Below are positions 8,456-17,894 of a DNA stretch of 64,000 nt, piece by piece (the stretch's first letter is position 1; every line of letters starts with the position of its first letter). The stretch comes from an uncultured Tropicimonas sp. (GTDB lineage: Bacteria; Pseudomonadota; Alphaproteobacteria; Rhodobacterales; Rhodobacteraceae). The stretch covers positions 1-64,000 of the forward strand of contig CANLZY010000017.1 in assembly GCA_947495685.1 (NCBI GenBank), in the 5' to 3' direction. A program made the translations under genes and the position numbers. The notes below the pieces were generated by a model, which had not been told where the DNA came from, did no database searches, and worked only from the letters and a program-made list of their open reading frames with translations.

Positions 8456-9148
8456 TCAGCTACGGCGCCTGCGACGCATCAGGCCCAAACCGCCAAGCGC
8501 GGCCACGAACATTGGCAAGGCGGCGGGGCGGGGAACCGGCCCGGGTTCCGCCGGTACCACTGTAATTTCTGATGTGCTTTGACCCCCAAAATACTCAGTT
8601 AACGAGCTTGAATCATCCTTCAACCAAAATCCGAGACGATAAATGGACCCTTGTGTGAGTAGCAATTCAGATAAGTCTTTTGTGGTGGCAAAAGGGTTCT
8701 CGCCGACATCGAAATCCAGGATCACGCCTGTAAGCGAGCGTGTACCAAAACCTGCACTGGAAGTACCCGGTACGAACGCTGTAACAATGTCATCGGAACT
8801 GGCCTCGAGAAGGAAACTACCGCTTATCGTGGTGAAACTTTGCGGTACTCTGCTATCCCAGTTCACGCCGCCTACAAAATCTGAAAATGTGGCCGGGCGA
8901 TAGGCGGCGGAACCATCGACGTCAAACGTGAAGGACCCGGTCACGACAGTGCCTAACGGTAATCCGGAGGTCAGTGGAGTATCGGAATTGTCGTTCGTAG
9001 CTGAAAACCCGACCGTCAAACTGACCGCACTTGCGCCTGTCGCAGCAACCATCAGCACCGCCGCTACGGCACCCGTAAAAAATTCCTCACAATCAATCCC
9101 CCGTGTTTTCAGCGACCTTGGGGGAGCAACCTTAACAGGGTAGACCAA
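8456..9148 (-). CDS. VPLPA-CTERM sorting domain protein, probably frameshifted at its start
   Basis: The C-terminus has the tripartite sorting signal: PVPRPAALPMF, a hydrophobic helix (VAALGGLGL), then an Arg cluster (MRRRRRS). Such proteins are exported by Sec and processed by an exosortase-type enzyme. The body is a beta-rich secreted domain of unknown function (GSFTFDVDGSAAYRP). The open frame starts at a TTG at 9148 with no ribosome binding site. A GTG at 9090 is preceded by GGGGGA at ideal spacing and would start a normal signal peptide, but it is in another frame. One extra T in the T6 run at 9077-9082 would join them as V-R-N-F-F-T-G-A-V-A-A. I infer a homopolymer frameshift or sequencing error; the intended gene is 8456-9090. 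Confidence 0.75.
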   Translation of the reverse strand: MVYPVKVAPPRSLKTRGIDCEEFFTGAVAAVLMVAATGASAVSLTVGFSATNDNSDTPLTSGLPLGTVVTGSFTFDVDGSAAYRPATFSDFVGGVNWDSRVPQSFTTISGSFLLEASSDDIVTAFVPGTSSAGFGTRSLTGVILDFDVGENPFATTKDLSELLLTQGSIYRLGFWLKDDSSSLTEYFGGQSTSEITVVPAEPGPVPRPAALPMFVAALGGLGLMRRRRRS

Positions 9149-9646
9149 TTCGGGGTCACCTTGCGCAAGGTGGCAGAGGCGAACGCGGCTTGGGAGCCTG
9201 AAGTTCGGTTGGGATTCATGGGTCCAGAGCCTGGCGTGGCGAGATGGATCTGCCGGAAAGCGTTCCGGGGCGCGATATTTCGGCCTGAATGCAGATTGCC
9301 TGCCTGATCGAGACAGTGCGCAGCGTTGCCGGGACGGATTGGTGCCCCGAGCGGATCACCTTCGGCTTGGATCCAGGACAAGCGACGATGCCAAAGTGGC
9401 CTTCCCGGACGCACGGTTCGAAACCGACATTGTGTACACCTTCATCATCTTGCCGACCGCACACCTGTTCAACTCAATGCCGGGGGCGTCGGGTCCGGAC
9501 GCCCAAGAGACTTGCTGTCAAACGCCGGTTCAAGCGGATGACCTGCTGCGTCGCCTGATCCGCCCCTATCTGCTCAGGTCTGGCGGCCCCGAACGCAGGA
9601 CAGGCGGATCAGTGTTGCAGGAGCACTCAAAAGCCGCGGTTCACAG
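9149..9646. other. Intergenic stretch without recognisable gene
   Basis: 498 bases between two minus-strand genes. Open frames on both strands have Ser/Arg/Cys-rich, non-protein-like composition. It could be decayed sequence, but no transposase or other family could be recognised. Confidence 0.4.
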
Positions 9647-10630
9647 TCACGCATCAGGCCTGTCCTTGCAGAGAGTGTCCTGGAACTCCCTGGATGGTAC
9701 CCGTTCAAGAAGCGAGAGGTTCCGTTCCAGAGACGTCCGTTTCGCGGTGCCTATGAGCAGGGACGCCGTTGCAGGATGGTTCAGGCAGAACTGCAAGGAT
9801 GCCTCTGCGAGCGACATGCCGAGAGCCTCGGCCCGCGCCTGCAAATCTGCCACCTGTGAACGGGTGCGTTCGGACGCTGGCTGATAATTGTACGTCGCGC
9901 CGTCCACCGGTCCCGTCGCCAGGATGCCTGAATTGAACACGCCGCCGAGCACCAGGCTGGTGCCTGCGTCCATGCAGGCCGGAACCAGCTCCGCCTCGGC
10001 TGACCGATCCAGCAATGTCAGCCGTCCGGCGAGCAGGATTGCGTCGAGCCGTGCGTGCCGCATGATCTCAAGGCAGATCTCGTTCTCGTTTACGCCAAGG
10101 CCGAATGCGCCGATCCGACCGCTCTCCTTGAGCCGCACAAGGCGTTCATGGCCCGACCCCAGAAAGGCCTCCATGTGTTCGGCATTCCTCTCTCCATGGG
10201 TGACCACGCCGATGTCGTGCACATAGACGATATCAACATACCCTGTCCCGAGCCGTTTGAAACTGCCCTCAAGCGCCTGCTCGATCCCGTCGCCCGAGTA
10301 GTCATAATGCACATCGTTTGGCGCCGGATTGATGAACCCGTCGGCCTCGTCCATCGGGACACCCGGTGTCAGGACGCGACCGACCTTTGTCGAAACGGCG
10401 TAGCTGTCGCGCGGGCGCCCTGACAGAAAGGCCCCCAATCTCTGTTCCGAAAGACCCCGGCCGTAATGCGGCGCGGTGTCGAAATACCGAATGCCGGACG
10501 CCCATGCCGCTTCCAGAACCTCTGCCGCCTGGTCTTCACGGACTGCGCGATACAGATTGCCGATGCTGGCACAGCCAAAGGAAACCTCGGTCACCTTGAC
10601 GGCAGTCTCTCCGATACGGTTGGTCTTCAT
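9647..10630 (-). CDS. Aldo/keto reductase, L-fucose (D-threo-aldose) 1-dehydrogenase type
   Basis: 327 residues, a TIM-barrel aldo/keto reductase. The catalytic tetrad is visible: D51 and Y56 in YFDTAPHYG, K82 in STKVGR, and H138 in YVDIVYVHDIG. The sequence resembles D-threo-aldose 1-dehydrogenases, which oxidise L-fucose, L-galactose or D-arabinose to the 1,5-lactone with NAD(P). This is step one of the non-phosphorylative pathway. It is the last gene of a ten-gene minus-strand operon, 12 bases after the fuconate dehydratase-like gene. The lactone would be opened by the amidohydrolase at 20141. Context makes L-fucose the leading substrate; related sugars with the same stereochemistry are possible. 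Confidence 0.82.
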   Translation of the reverse strand: MKTNRIGETAVKVTEVSFGCASIGNLYRAVREDQAAEVLEAAWASGIRYFDTAPHYGRGLSEQRLGAFLSGRPRDSYAVSTKVGRVLTPGVPMDEADGFINPAPNDVHYDYSGDGIEQALEGSFKRLGTGYVDIVYVHDIGVVTHGERNAEHMEAFLGSGHERLVRLKESGRIGAFGLGVNENEICLEIMRHARLDAILLAGRLTLLDRSAEAELVPACMDAGTSLVLGGVFNSGILATGPVDGATYNYQPASERTRSQVADLQARAEALGMSLAEASLQFCLNHPATASLLIGTAKRTSLERNLSLLERVPSREFQDTLCKDRPDA

Positions 10631-10642
10631 CCTCTGGTCTCC

Positions 10643-11917
10643 CTATCCCTTGAACTGGTAGTCCTGCAGCGTCGCGTCGCGCATCTGGATCGAAAATCCG
10701 GGTGCGTCGGGCGCGAGATAGGCCCCATTTTCGACAATGCAGGGATCGCGGAAATGCTCGTGCAGGTGGTCGACATACTCGATCCGTCGACTGTCCTTTT
10801 CGCCGGTGATCGCGACGTAATCGATCATCGACAGGTGCTGCACATATTCGCACAGTCCGACCCCCCCGGCATGGGGCCAGACAGGCAGGTCGTATTTGGC
10901 CGCCATCAGCATCACGGCCAGAACCTCGTTCAGCCCACCGAGGCGACAACTGTCGATCTGGACAATGTCGATCGCACCACCGGCGATGAACTGCTTGAAC
11001 AGGATCCTGTTCTGACACATCTCGCCGGTCGCGACCTTGATCGGGGCGACGCCGTCTCGAATGGTGCGGTGGCCGGACACGTCATCCGGGCTGGTCGGTT
11101 CCTCGATGAAGAACGGGCGGGCAAAGGCGAGCTTGTTGACCCAGTCGATCGCCTGATCGACCTCCCAGACCTGGTTGGCGTCGATCATGATGTTCATGTC
11201 TTCGCCCAGAACCTCCCGCGCGATGCTCAGACGGCGAATGTCGTCGTCGAGGTCCTGGCCGACCTTGAATTTCACATGAGTGAACCCGGCCTCGCGGGCT
11301 TGCATGCACAGCCGCCGAAGCTTCTCGTCGGAATAGCCCAGCCAACCGGCCGAGGTCGTGTAGCAGGGGTAGCCCTCGCGTTCCAACCGGGCGATGCGGT
11401 CCGCCTTTCCGGGTGCCGCCGCCCGTAGGATGGCACGGGCCTCGTCGGGCGTGATGGCATCGGTGAGGTATCGGAAATCGATCAGGCGCACGATCTCCTC
11501 CGGCGACATCTCGGCCACCAATCGCCAGACGGGCTTGCCGGCGACCTTCGCCCAGAGGTCCCAGACCGCGTTGACGACAGCCCCGACCGCGAGATGCATG
11601 GCGCCTTTGTCCGGGCCGATCCAGCGCAATTGGCTGTCGCCCGTGACATGGCGCCAGAAGCGCCCCATGTCCGCCTGGATCCAGTCCAGCTCAAGCCCGA
11701 CCACGCGGGCCACCAGCGCTTCGATTGCGGCAACGCAGATCTCGTTTCCGCGACCGATGGTGAACGTGAGGCCGTGACCGGAATGTCCAGCGTCGGTTTC
11801 CAGCACGACATAGGCCGCGGAGTAATCCGGATCCGGGTTCATCGCGTCCGACCCGTCGAGGGACTCCGATGTCGGGAACCGCAGATCGTAGGTCCGCAGG
11901 CCCGTGATCACTGTCAT
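10643..11917 (-). CDS. L-fuconate dehydratase-like enolase-superfamily enzyme
   Basis: 424 residues from the ATG at 11917, which overlaps the stop of the upstream gene (ATGA). Catalytic layout: KxK motif K216/K218 (VKFKVG), metal ligands D246 (IDAN), E272 (IEEP) and E299 (TGEM), and the second acid/base H349 (WPHAGG). Length, the long N-terminal part and these positions closely match characterised FucD, which dehydrates L-fuconate to 2-keto-3-deoxy-L-fuconate. Its operon supplies the dehydrogenase and hydrolase for the next steps. The longer open frame upstream to 12310 is the shadow of the neighbouring gene. Confidence 0.88.
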   Translation of the reverse strand: MTVITGLRTYDLRFPTSESLDGSDAMNPDPDYSAAYVVLETDAGHSGHGLTFTIGRGNEICVAAIEALVARVVGLELDWIQADMGRFWRHVTGDSQLRWIGPDKGAMHLAVGAVVNAVWDLWAKVAGKPVWRLVAEMSPEEIVRLIDFRYLTDAITPDEARAILRAAAPGKADRIARLEREGYPCYTTSAGWLGYSDEKLRRLCMQAREAGFTHVKFKVGQDLDDDIRRLSIAREVLGEDMNIMIDANQVWEVDQAIDWVNKLAFARPFFIEEPTSPDDVSGHRTIRDGVAPIKVATGEMCQNRILFKQFIAGGAIDIVQIDSCRLGGLNEVLAVMLMAAKYDLPVWPHAGGVGLCEYVQHLSMIDYVAITGEKDSRRIEYVDHLHEHFRDPCIVENGAYLAPDAPGFSIQMRDATLQDYQFKG

Positions 11918-12759
11918 TTCGCCGCCTCTGCCACTTGTCGCTGGCTGCCCAGCCCCTCGATTCCAAGTTCGACGATGTCGCCCGGTTTCAGGTAAGTCTC
12001 CGGCGTCTGCCCCATGCCAACGCCCGGAGGCGTGCCGGTGGAGATGACGTCTCCCGGTTGCAGGCTCATGAACTGCGACAGGTGCGCGATCACAGTCGCC
12101 ACGCCGAAATGCATCGTGCGCGTCGACCCGTCCTGGTAGCGGTGGCCGTTGACATCGAGATACATCGCAAGCTCCTGCGGGGTCGAAACCTCGTCGCGGG
12201 TGACAAGCCACGGACCGATCGGCCCAAAGCTGTCGGCGGACTTGCCCTTCACCCATTGCCCCGAGCGATGCAGTTGGAAGTCCCGTTCGGAGAGATCGTT
12301 GATCACGCAATAGCCCGCCACATGGTCCAGCGCATCGGCTTCGGACACGTATTTGGCTTCCTTGCCGATCACCACGCCAAGCTCGACCTCCCAGTCAGTC
12401 TTGACCGAGCCGCGCGGGATCTCGATCCCGTCATTCGGCCCACAGATGGACGAGGTTGCCTTGAAGAAGATCACCGGCTCTGCGGGCAGGTCCATGCCAG
12501 CCTCGGCGGCATGATCGGCATAGTTCAAGCCGATGCAGATGAACTTTCCAACCGATCCCACGCAGGGACCAACCCGGGTCTCGGGCGGGATCACCGGCAA
12601 ACTGGCCGGATCGAGCGAGGCCAGGTGCGCAAGACCGCTGTCTGCAAGCGCCGCACCGGAAATATCCGGTACGACAGACGTCAGATCACGGATGACGCCA
12701 TCGGCATCGAGCATGGCCGGTTTTTCGGCACCCTTGGGGCCGACACGCAAAAGTTTCAT
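11914..12759 (-). CDS. Fumarylacetoacetate hydrolase-family protein, likely 2,4-diketo-3-deoxy-L-fuconate hydrolase
   Basis: 281 residues from the ATG at 12759, preceded by GGGGAAT. The FAH fold is clear: CIGLNYADHAAEAG, the metal-site Glu residues in DWEVELGVVIG, and the C-terminal STGTPPGVGMG loop. In non-phosphorylative L-fucose catabolism this family hydrolyses the 2,4-diketo-3-deoxy acid made by the SDR to pyruvate plus L-lactate. It sits between that SDR and the dehydratase, and its stop overlaps the dehydratase start. The role is inferred from context; the family also includes acylpyruvate hydrolases and isomerases. Confidence 0.83.
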   Translation of the reverse strand: MKLLRVGPKGAEKPAMLDADGVIRDLTSVVPDISGAALADSGLAHLASLDPASLPVIPPETRVGPCVGSVGKFICIGLNYADHAAEAGMDLPAEPVIFFKATSSICGPNDGIEIPRGSVKTDWEVELGVVIGKEAKYVSEADALDHVAGYCVINDLSERDFQLHRSGQWVKGKSADSFGPIGPWLVTRDEVSTPQELAMYLDVNGHRYQDGSTRTMHFGVATVIAHLSQFMSLQPGDVISTGTPPGVGMGQTPETYLKPGDIVELGIEGLGSQRQVAEAAK

Positions 12760-12772
12760 GGATGAATTCCCC

Positions 12773-13522
12773 TTAGATGGCCCATCCGCCGTCGATGACG
12801 TGGACTTGTCCGGTGGTGAAAGCGCTCTCGGCGCCGCCAAGGTAGAGTGCCAGGGCAGCGATCTCGTCCGTTGTGCCGACCCGGCCCATCGGCTGGCGTG
12901 CGTTGAATTCGGCCCACGCCTTGTCATAATCGCCGGTTGCCCGCAGGCGCTCGTGCAACGAGGGCGTGTCTATCGTGCCCGGGCAGATTGCGTTGCACCG
13001 TATGCCCTGTGTCACGAATTCGGCGGCGACGGCCTTGGTGATGCCGACAACGGCCGCCTTCGAGGCGGTGTAGGCGAAACGGTTCAAGGTTCCGGTGACC
13101 GACGACAGCACCGAGGACATGTTGATGATGGAGCCACCGCCAGCCTCCAGCATTGCCGGCAGGAAGGCGCGGATCATCCGGTACTGGGCCTTGGCATTCA
13201 GGTTGAATGCGAAATCCCAGTCTTCTTCTGAGCATTCGAGGATCGAGCCTGCATGCACCACCCCGGCGCAATTGAAGAGCACATCCACGCCGCCGATCTC
13301 TGCTTGAAGGGCGTCGATCTCGGCCTGCGAGGTCACATCCAGCCGTCGGGTGGAAATGCCCGGCACGGCGCCCAGTTCGGACAGCAGGGCTTCATTGACA
13401 TCGGTCGCCCAGACATGGGCGCCCTCGGCGGCAAAGGTTTCCGCCGTCCGTCGCCCGATGCCCTGGGCTGCTGCGGTTATCAGGGCGGTCTTTCCCGCCA
13501 GTCGTCCGGCTTTATCGTTCAT
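12773..13522 (-). CDS. SDR dehydrogenase, likely 2-keto-3-deoxy-L-fuconate dehydrogenase
   Basis: 249 residues, classical short-chain dehydrogenase. The cofactor loop is TAAAQGIG (residues 16-23), the Asp in ATDVNE near 41 suggests NAD preference, NCAG is near 84-87, and the catalytic Ser/Tyr/Lys are S136-137, Y151 and K155. It would oxidise the C4 hydroxyl of 2-keto-3-deoxy-L-fuconate to the 2,4-diketo acid, which the adjacent FAH-family protein cleaves. The resemblance to the DHRS6-like group fits this role. Four bases separate it from the mutarotase gene. Specificity is by context. Confidence 0.82.
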   Translation of the reverse strand: MNDKAGRLAGKTALITAAAQGIGRRTAETFAAEGAHVWATDVNEALLSELGAVPGISTRRLDVTSQAEIDALQAEIGGVDVLFNCAGVVHAGSILECSEEDWDFAFNLNAKAQYRMIRAFLPAMLEAGGGSIINMSSVLSSVTGTLNRFAYTASKAAVVGITKAVAAEFVTQGIRCNAICPGTIDTPSLHERLRATGDYDKAWAEFNARQPMGRVGTTDEIAALALYLGGAESAFTTGQVHVIDGGWAI

Positions 13523-13526
13523 GTCC

Positions 13527-13856
13527 TCAATCCGTATGAAAAACTTCTTCCATCATCGACCATTGCTCTCCCTCGGCCCGCGACGCGAGCGGAGATTGGC
13601 AAGGGTCGGTGTGTGTCCACCATTCCCGGGTGCGCGGATCACGGGCCATCGCGGCCATGTCGGCGTCGAAATCGTTGCCGTGGTATTCCCAGCACCCAAA
13701 GAGCAGGTTTTCCGGCTCCCGCAAAAAGATCGTGAAGTTGCGGATGTTGCTGTTGTGGATCTGCTCCAGAACATCGGGCCAGACCGCCGCGTGCAGGCGT
13801 TTGTATTCATCGATCTTCTCGGGCCGCACGCCGATCACCATTCCCATGCGTTGCAT
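13527..13856 (-). CDS. L-rhamnose/L-fucose mutarotase family protein (DUF718)
   Basis: 109 residues, the normal size for this family. The start is the ATG at 13856 that shares a base with the stop of the preceding gene (TGATG). Family features: MGMVIGVRPEKIDEYKRLHAAVWPDV at the N-terminus (substrate-binding Tyr and His), NIRNFTIF in the middle, and the C-terminal EWWTHTDPCQ. It interconverts anomers of a 6-deoxy sugar, feeding the anomer the dehydrogenase uses. In this operon L-fucose is the likely substrate, although many family members act on L-rhamnose. Confidence 0.88.
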   Translation of the reverse strand: MQRMGMVIGVRPEKIDEYKRLHAAVWPDVLEQIHNSNIRNFTIFLREPENLLFGCWEYHGNDFDADMAAMARDPRTREWWTHTDPCQSPLASRAEGEQWSMMEEVFHTD

Positions 13857-14968
13857 CAGCTTCGCTCCGACACTGTGAACCCTGCCACCGAGTTGCGTTC
13901 GATCTCGGCGCGGTCCCAGGCGACCCCCAGCCCTGGCGCCTCGGGTGCCAGGGCTTCGCCGCCCTCGATCCGGATGCCGGTCTCGGTCACGAGGTCCAGC
14001 TGCGGGATGTATTCCAGCCATTTCGCATTCGGGATGGCGCAGACCAGCGACAGGTGCAGCTCCATCAGGAAATGCGGGCAGACGGTGACGTTGTGCGCCT
14101 CGGCCATGTGGGCGACCTTGAGCCAGGGCGTGATGCCACCGATCCGGGCCACGTCGACCTGCACGATGGAGGCCGCGCCGAGGGTCAGGTAATCCTTGAA
14201 CTGACTGAGCGAATACATGCTTTCGCCCACCGCGATTGGAACCGCCGTGCGGCGGGACAGCTCGATGTGCCCTTGTATGTCATCGGCCGGCAGGGGTTCC
14301 TCGAACCAGCCGATCCCGTGGCGTTCCAGCATCTGAGCCCGGCGGATCGCCTCGGACAGGCTGAAGCCCTGGTTGGCATCCACCATGATCTCGTAACCCG
14401 CGCCAACGGCCTCGCGCATCGCGCCCAGCCGGGCATCGTCTTCCGAGATATGCTCCCTGCCGATCTTGACCTTGGAGCCGCGAAACCCCTTGGCCTTGAC
14501 CTCCAGCGCATCGTTGATCAACGCCTCCTGGGACAGATGCAGCCAGCCGCCCTCGGTCGTATAGAGCGGAATGCGATCGCGGCTGCCGCCTGCTGCCTTC
14601 CAGAGGGGCAGGCCGGACTTGCGGCAGCGCAGATCCCAGAGCGCGGTGTCCACTGCGGCCAGCGCCAGCGAGGTGATCGCGCCCACCGAGGTCGCGTGGG
14701 TCAGGAACAGAAGGTCGCGCCAGATCTGCTCGATCCGGTCGGGATCGCGCCCGATCAGGGCCGGGGCGAGGGTGCGCTCCAGCAGGGCCATGACAGACGG
14801 CCCACCAGTGCCGATCGTATAGGTGTAGCCTGTCCCGCTGGCGCCATCGCTGTCGTGGATGGTCAGGATCGGCGTTTCCTGACTGACGAAGGACTGGATT
14901 GCGTCGGTGCGCTTCACCTTGGGGATCAGGTCGACCATCGCAACGTCGACACGGGTGATGACAGCCAT
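13856..14968 (-). CDS. Mandelate racemase-group enolase-superfamily enzyme, second in the cluster
   Basis: 370 residues. Active-site layout: K166/K168 (SKVKIG), D197 (VDANQ), E223 (FEEPL), E249 (VGES) and H299 (CPHF), so it should be catalytically competent as an acid-sugar dehydratase or racemase. It differs clearly from the fuconate dehydratase-like enzyme three genes downstream, so it is not a recent duplicate. Possible roles are an epimeric sugar acid (rhamnonate, galactonate, arabinonate) or racemisation, widening the substrate range of the cluster. It lies between the transporter ATPase (3-base gap) and the mutarotase (1-base overlap). Substrate unknown. Confidence 0.85.
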   Translation of the reverse strand: MAVITRVDVAMVDLIPKVKRTDAIQSFVSQETPILTIHDSDGASGTGYTYTIGTGGPSVMALLERTLAPALIGRDPDRIEQIWRDLLFLTHATSVGAITSLALAAVDTALWDLRCRKSGLPLWKAAGGSRDRIPLYTTEGGWLHLSQEALINDALEVKAKGFRGSKVKIGREHISEDDARLGAMREAVGAGYEIMVDANQGFSLSEAIRRAQMLERHGIGWFEEPLPADDIQGHIELSRRTAVPIAVGESMYSLSQFKDYLTLGAASIVQVDVARIGGITPWLKVAHMAEAHNVTVCPHFLMELHLSLVCAIPNAKWLEYIPQLDLVTETGIRIEGGEALAPEAPGLGVAWDRAEIERNSVAGFTVSERS

Positions 14969-14971
14969 GGC

Positions 14972-16063
14972 TCAGGTCCTTCCGATGGCATTGCCGGTGG
15001 CCGCGTCAAAGACATGGCAACGGTCCAGCATGAGGTTGAATGTCAGGTCCTCGCCGGGCGCAACGGGGCGGGGGTTCAGCATCTTGCCCTGGATCTCCGC
15101 GCCAGCGAGGGTCGCGAACAGCAGCGTTTCGGTGCCGAGTGGCTCGGTAAGATGCACTCGCAGATCAAGCTGCGTCGTTTCCCCTTTTTCGCGCAACCCG
15201 TGCCCCACCGGCGTCAGGTTGTCGGCCCGGAATCCGAAGATGACCTTCTGCCCGTTGCTGAGCTGACCGCGAACGGAGGACGGGATCGGAACGTAAACCT
15301 CGCCCAGCGAAATCGCATCGCCCTCGACGGTTCCAGCAAGCTGGTTCATCGGCGGCGAGCCAATGAACCCGGCCACGAAGATGTTGACCGGTTGCTCGAA
15401 CAGCTGAAGCGGCGTGCCCACCTGCTCGATCCGGCCATCCCGCATCAGGACGATCCGATCCGCCAGCGTCATCGCCTCCACCTGGTCGTGAGTGACGTAG
15501 ATGATCGTGGAATCGACCTTCTGGTGCAGCTTCTTGATCTCGACCCGCATCTGCGAACGCAGCTTGGCGTCGAGGTTCGACAGCGGTTCGTCAAACAGGA
15601 ACACGTCAGGGTGGCGCACGATGGCCCGCCCCATCGCCACGCGCTGGCGTTGCCCGCCCGAGAGCGCGGCAGGCTTGCGGTCCATCAATTCGTCCAGTCC
15701 AAGGATGCCGGCGGCCTCGTCCACCGCACGGACGATCTCGTCCTCGGGGCGCTTGGCAATCGTCAGGGAGAACCCGAGGTTTTCGCGAACGGTCATATGC
15801 GGGTAGAGCGCGTAGTTCTGGAACACCATGGAGATGTTGCGCTCGCGCGGCGGGAGATCATTCACCACCCGTCCGCCAATCGATACCTCTCCGTCGGAAA
15901 TGGCCTCCAGCCCCGCGATCATGCGCAGGGTCGTGGACTTTCCGCACCCGGACGGCCCGACGAGCACGACGAATTCGCCATTCTCGATCTCCAGGTCGAT
16001 CCCGTGGACGGCCTGTTGGGTGCCGTAGCGCTTGATCACGTTTCTCAGTGAGACTTCGGTCAT
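14972..16063 (-). CDS. CUT1-type sugar ABC transporter ATPase (MalK/UgpC family)
   Basis: 363 residues. Walker [10 protein letters not shown] (residues of about 37-45), signature [15 protein letters not shown], Walker [18 protein letters not shown], switch His in [14 protein letters not shown]. The C-terminal third is the OB-fold/TOBE regulatory domain typical of MalK ([13 protein letters not shown]). It powers the permease pair encoded just upstream and is four bases from the nearer permease gene. It serves uptake of the sugar or oligosaccharide handled by this cluster. Confidence 0.92.
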   Translation of the reverse strand: MTEVSLRNVIKRYGTQQAVHGIDLEIENGEFVVLVGPSGCGKSTTLRMIAGLEAISDGEVSIGGRVVNDLPPRERNISMVFQNYALYPHMTVRENLGFSLTIAKRPEDEIVRAVDEAAGILGLDELMDRKPAALSGGQRQRVAMGRAIVRHPDVFLFDEPLSNLDAKLRSQMRVEIKKLHQKVDSTIIYVTHDQVEAMTLADRIVLMRDGRIEQVGTPLQLFEQPVNIFVAGFIGSPPMNQLAGTVEGDAISLGEVYVPIPSSVRGQLSNGQKVIFGFRADNLTPVGHGLREKGETTQLDLRVHLTEPLGTETLLFATLAGAEIQGKMLNPRPVAPGEDLTFNLMLDRCHVFDAATGNAIGRT

Positions 16064-16067
16064 CGGG

Positions 16068-16931
16068 TCATCCCTTGACGCCGCCGAAGGTCAGGCCGGC
16101 GATCAGATGTTTCTGGACAATGAAGGTGAGGATCAGGGCGGGCAGGATCATCAGAACCGCCAAGGCGCACATGCCGCCCCAGTTGATGGTGAATTCCGCC
16201 GTGAAGTCGAGCAGGCCCACCGGCATGGTCTTGGAGCCGGTCGAGCGGGTCAGTTGCGAGGCCAGTGCGAATTCGTTCCACGAGGTCAGGAAGGCAAAGA
16301 TCGCGGCCGAGGCGACACCGGAACGTGCCACCGGGAACTCCACCTTCCAGAACGCCTGCCAGCGGGTGCAGCCATCGATCTCGGCGGCTTCGTGCAGCTC
16401 TCCCGGGATCTGCCGAAAGAACCCGTCGGTCAGCCATACGGTGAAGGGCACGTTCATCGCCACATAGACAAGGATCAACCCGAAATGCGTGTCGATGATG
16501 CCGACCCGGGCAAAGACGATGAACAGGGGCAGGGACAGTGCAACCCCCGGCACGGCGCGAAAGAGCATCAGCCCGACGAAGATGCCTCCCTTGAAGCGAA
16601 ACTTGTAGCGCGCAAAGGCGTAACCGCCCGACATGCCGATCAGGATCGCGATGACCGTCGAGGTGACAGAGACCACCAGCGAGTTGCGGAAGTAGTGAAA
16701 CACCGGCACGCCGCCTTCGCCCGCGCCACCGAACATCGCCCGGTAGTGATCCAGGGTGAACGAGGGCACCCAGACGGGCGGCTTGGCCATGATCTCGACC
16801 GTGGGCCGGAAGGAGTTCAACACGATCCAGAGGCCGGGAATGCAGATGATTGCCATCACGATGAACAGGCCGAAGAAGTGCATCCAGGCGAGGACACGGC
16901 GGCGATTGCGGTGGGTGCGATTGCGATCCAT
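16068..16931 (-). CDS. Sugar ABC transporter permease (MalG-like)
   Basis: 287 residues with six predicted membrane helices. The N-terminus is short and Arg-rich ([13 protein letters not shown]). The EAA loop that docks the ATPase reads [23 protein letters not shown]. MalG-like permeases pair with a MalF-like subunit, here the gene five bases upstream. Inner-membrane component of the CUT1 importer. Confidence 0.92.
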   Translation of the reverse strand: MDRNRTHRNRRRVLAWMHFFGLFIVMAIICIPGLWIVLNSFRPTVEIMAKPPVWVPSFTLDHYRAMFGGAGEGGVPVFHYFRNSLVVSVTSTVIAILIGMSGGYAFARYKFRFKGGIFVGLMLFRAVPGVALSLPLFIVFARVGIIDTHFGLILVYVAMNVPFTVWLTDGFFRQIPGELHEAAEIDGCTRWQAFWKVEFPVARSGVASAAIFAFLTSWNEFALASQLTRSTGSKTMPVGLLDFTAEFTINWGGMCALAVLMILPALILTFIVQKHLIAGLTFGGVKG

Positions 16932-16936
16932 GAGCC

Positions 16937-17830
16937 TTACCCCTCCAGCCCGATTTCGGCGCGGGCGGCGCTGAGTTTGCGGAAGAAATAGATGGTGAAG
17001 AGGATCGACAGGATGATGGAGACATACCCCATGGCGTTCGCCAGCCCCATCCTGGCATCAACGTAGCCGGTTCGGGACATCAGCGTCCACAGCAGCTCCG
17101 TGCGCCGCGCCGGCCCGCCGCCGGTCATGATCTGGACGATGTCATAGGCCCGCGCCACATCAAGCGACCGGATCGTCATGGCGATGTAGATGAAGGGCAT
17201 CAGGAACGGCAACGTGATGTGCCGAAAGGTTTGCCACGGGGTGCAGCCGTCAACCTCTGCCGCCTCCAGCGGGTCGCGGGGCATGGCAAACAGCCCGGCC
17301 AGGATCAGGATGGCAAAGACGGAGGTGCTCATCCAGACCTCTGCGAAGACAATCGAGAACATCGCCAGTCGCCCGTCCACCAACCAAGGTAGCGCCATGT
17401 CCGTGATGCCCAAGGATTGCAGCACGTTGTTCACCAGCCCGACGTTGTCGTTGAAAATGAACTTGAACTGGAAGCCAACGAGGATCGGCGAAAACATCAT
17501 CGGAAACATCAGGATCGTGCGCAGGGTGCGCTGCCCCCAGGTGACCCGGTTGACCATCAGCGCGATGCCAAGACCAAGAAGCAACTCCACGTTCAACACG
17601 ATGGTCAGGAACAGGACCGTCCGACCGAAGGCCGCCCAGAAATTCGCATCCGTCAGGATCTTCTGGTAATTGTACGTTCCCACCCAACGCCACAACGTCG
17701 AGGGCCGGGTGAGCTTGTAGGGTGTGAAGCTCGAATAGAGCGAGAAGATCAGCGGGATCAACACCACTGCTGCGATCACGATGAACGCTGGCAATAGCAG
17801 GACAAACCACTCCGGCAGGCGGCGTCTCAT
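16937..17830 (-). CDS. Sugar ABC transporter permease (MalF-like)
   Basis: 297 residues from the ATG at 17830 (MRRRLPEWFV); the open frame upstream is not permease-like. There are six membrane helices, the first at residues of about 8-30. The EAA loop is PLEAAEVDGCTPWQTFRHITLP. It forms the heterodimeric channel with the MalG-like protein encoded next. A 64-base gap separates it from the binding-protein gene upstream. Confidence 0.92.
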   Translation of the reverse strand: MRRRLPEWFVLLLPAFIVIAAVVLIPLIFSLYSSFTPYKLTRPSTLWRWVGTYNYQKILTDANFWAAFGRTVLFLTIVLNVELLLGLGIALMVNRVTWGQRTLRTILMFPMMFSPILVGFQFKFIFNDNVGLVNNVLQSLGITDMALPWLVDGRLAMFSIVFAEVWMSTSVFAILILAGLFAMPRDPLEAAEVDGCTPWQTFRHITLPFLMPFIYIAMTIRSLDVARAYDIVQIMTGGGPARRTELLWTLMSRTGYVDARMGLANAMGYVSIILSILFTIYFFRKLSAARAEIGLEG

Positions 17831-17894
17831 GGCGTCTGTTCCTTGGGAAAACGGAAAGGTCGGCGGAGGCCCTGAATGCCCCCGCCAGGGAGGG

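Noticed and set aside
14054-16051. Long plus-strand frame antisense to the enolase and ABC ATPase genes
   Set aside because: Shadow of two well-supported minus-strand genes; composition is His/Arg/Gly-rich and not protein-like.
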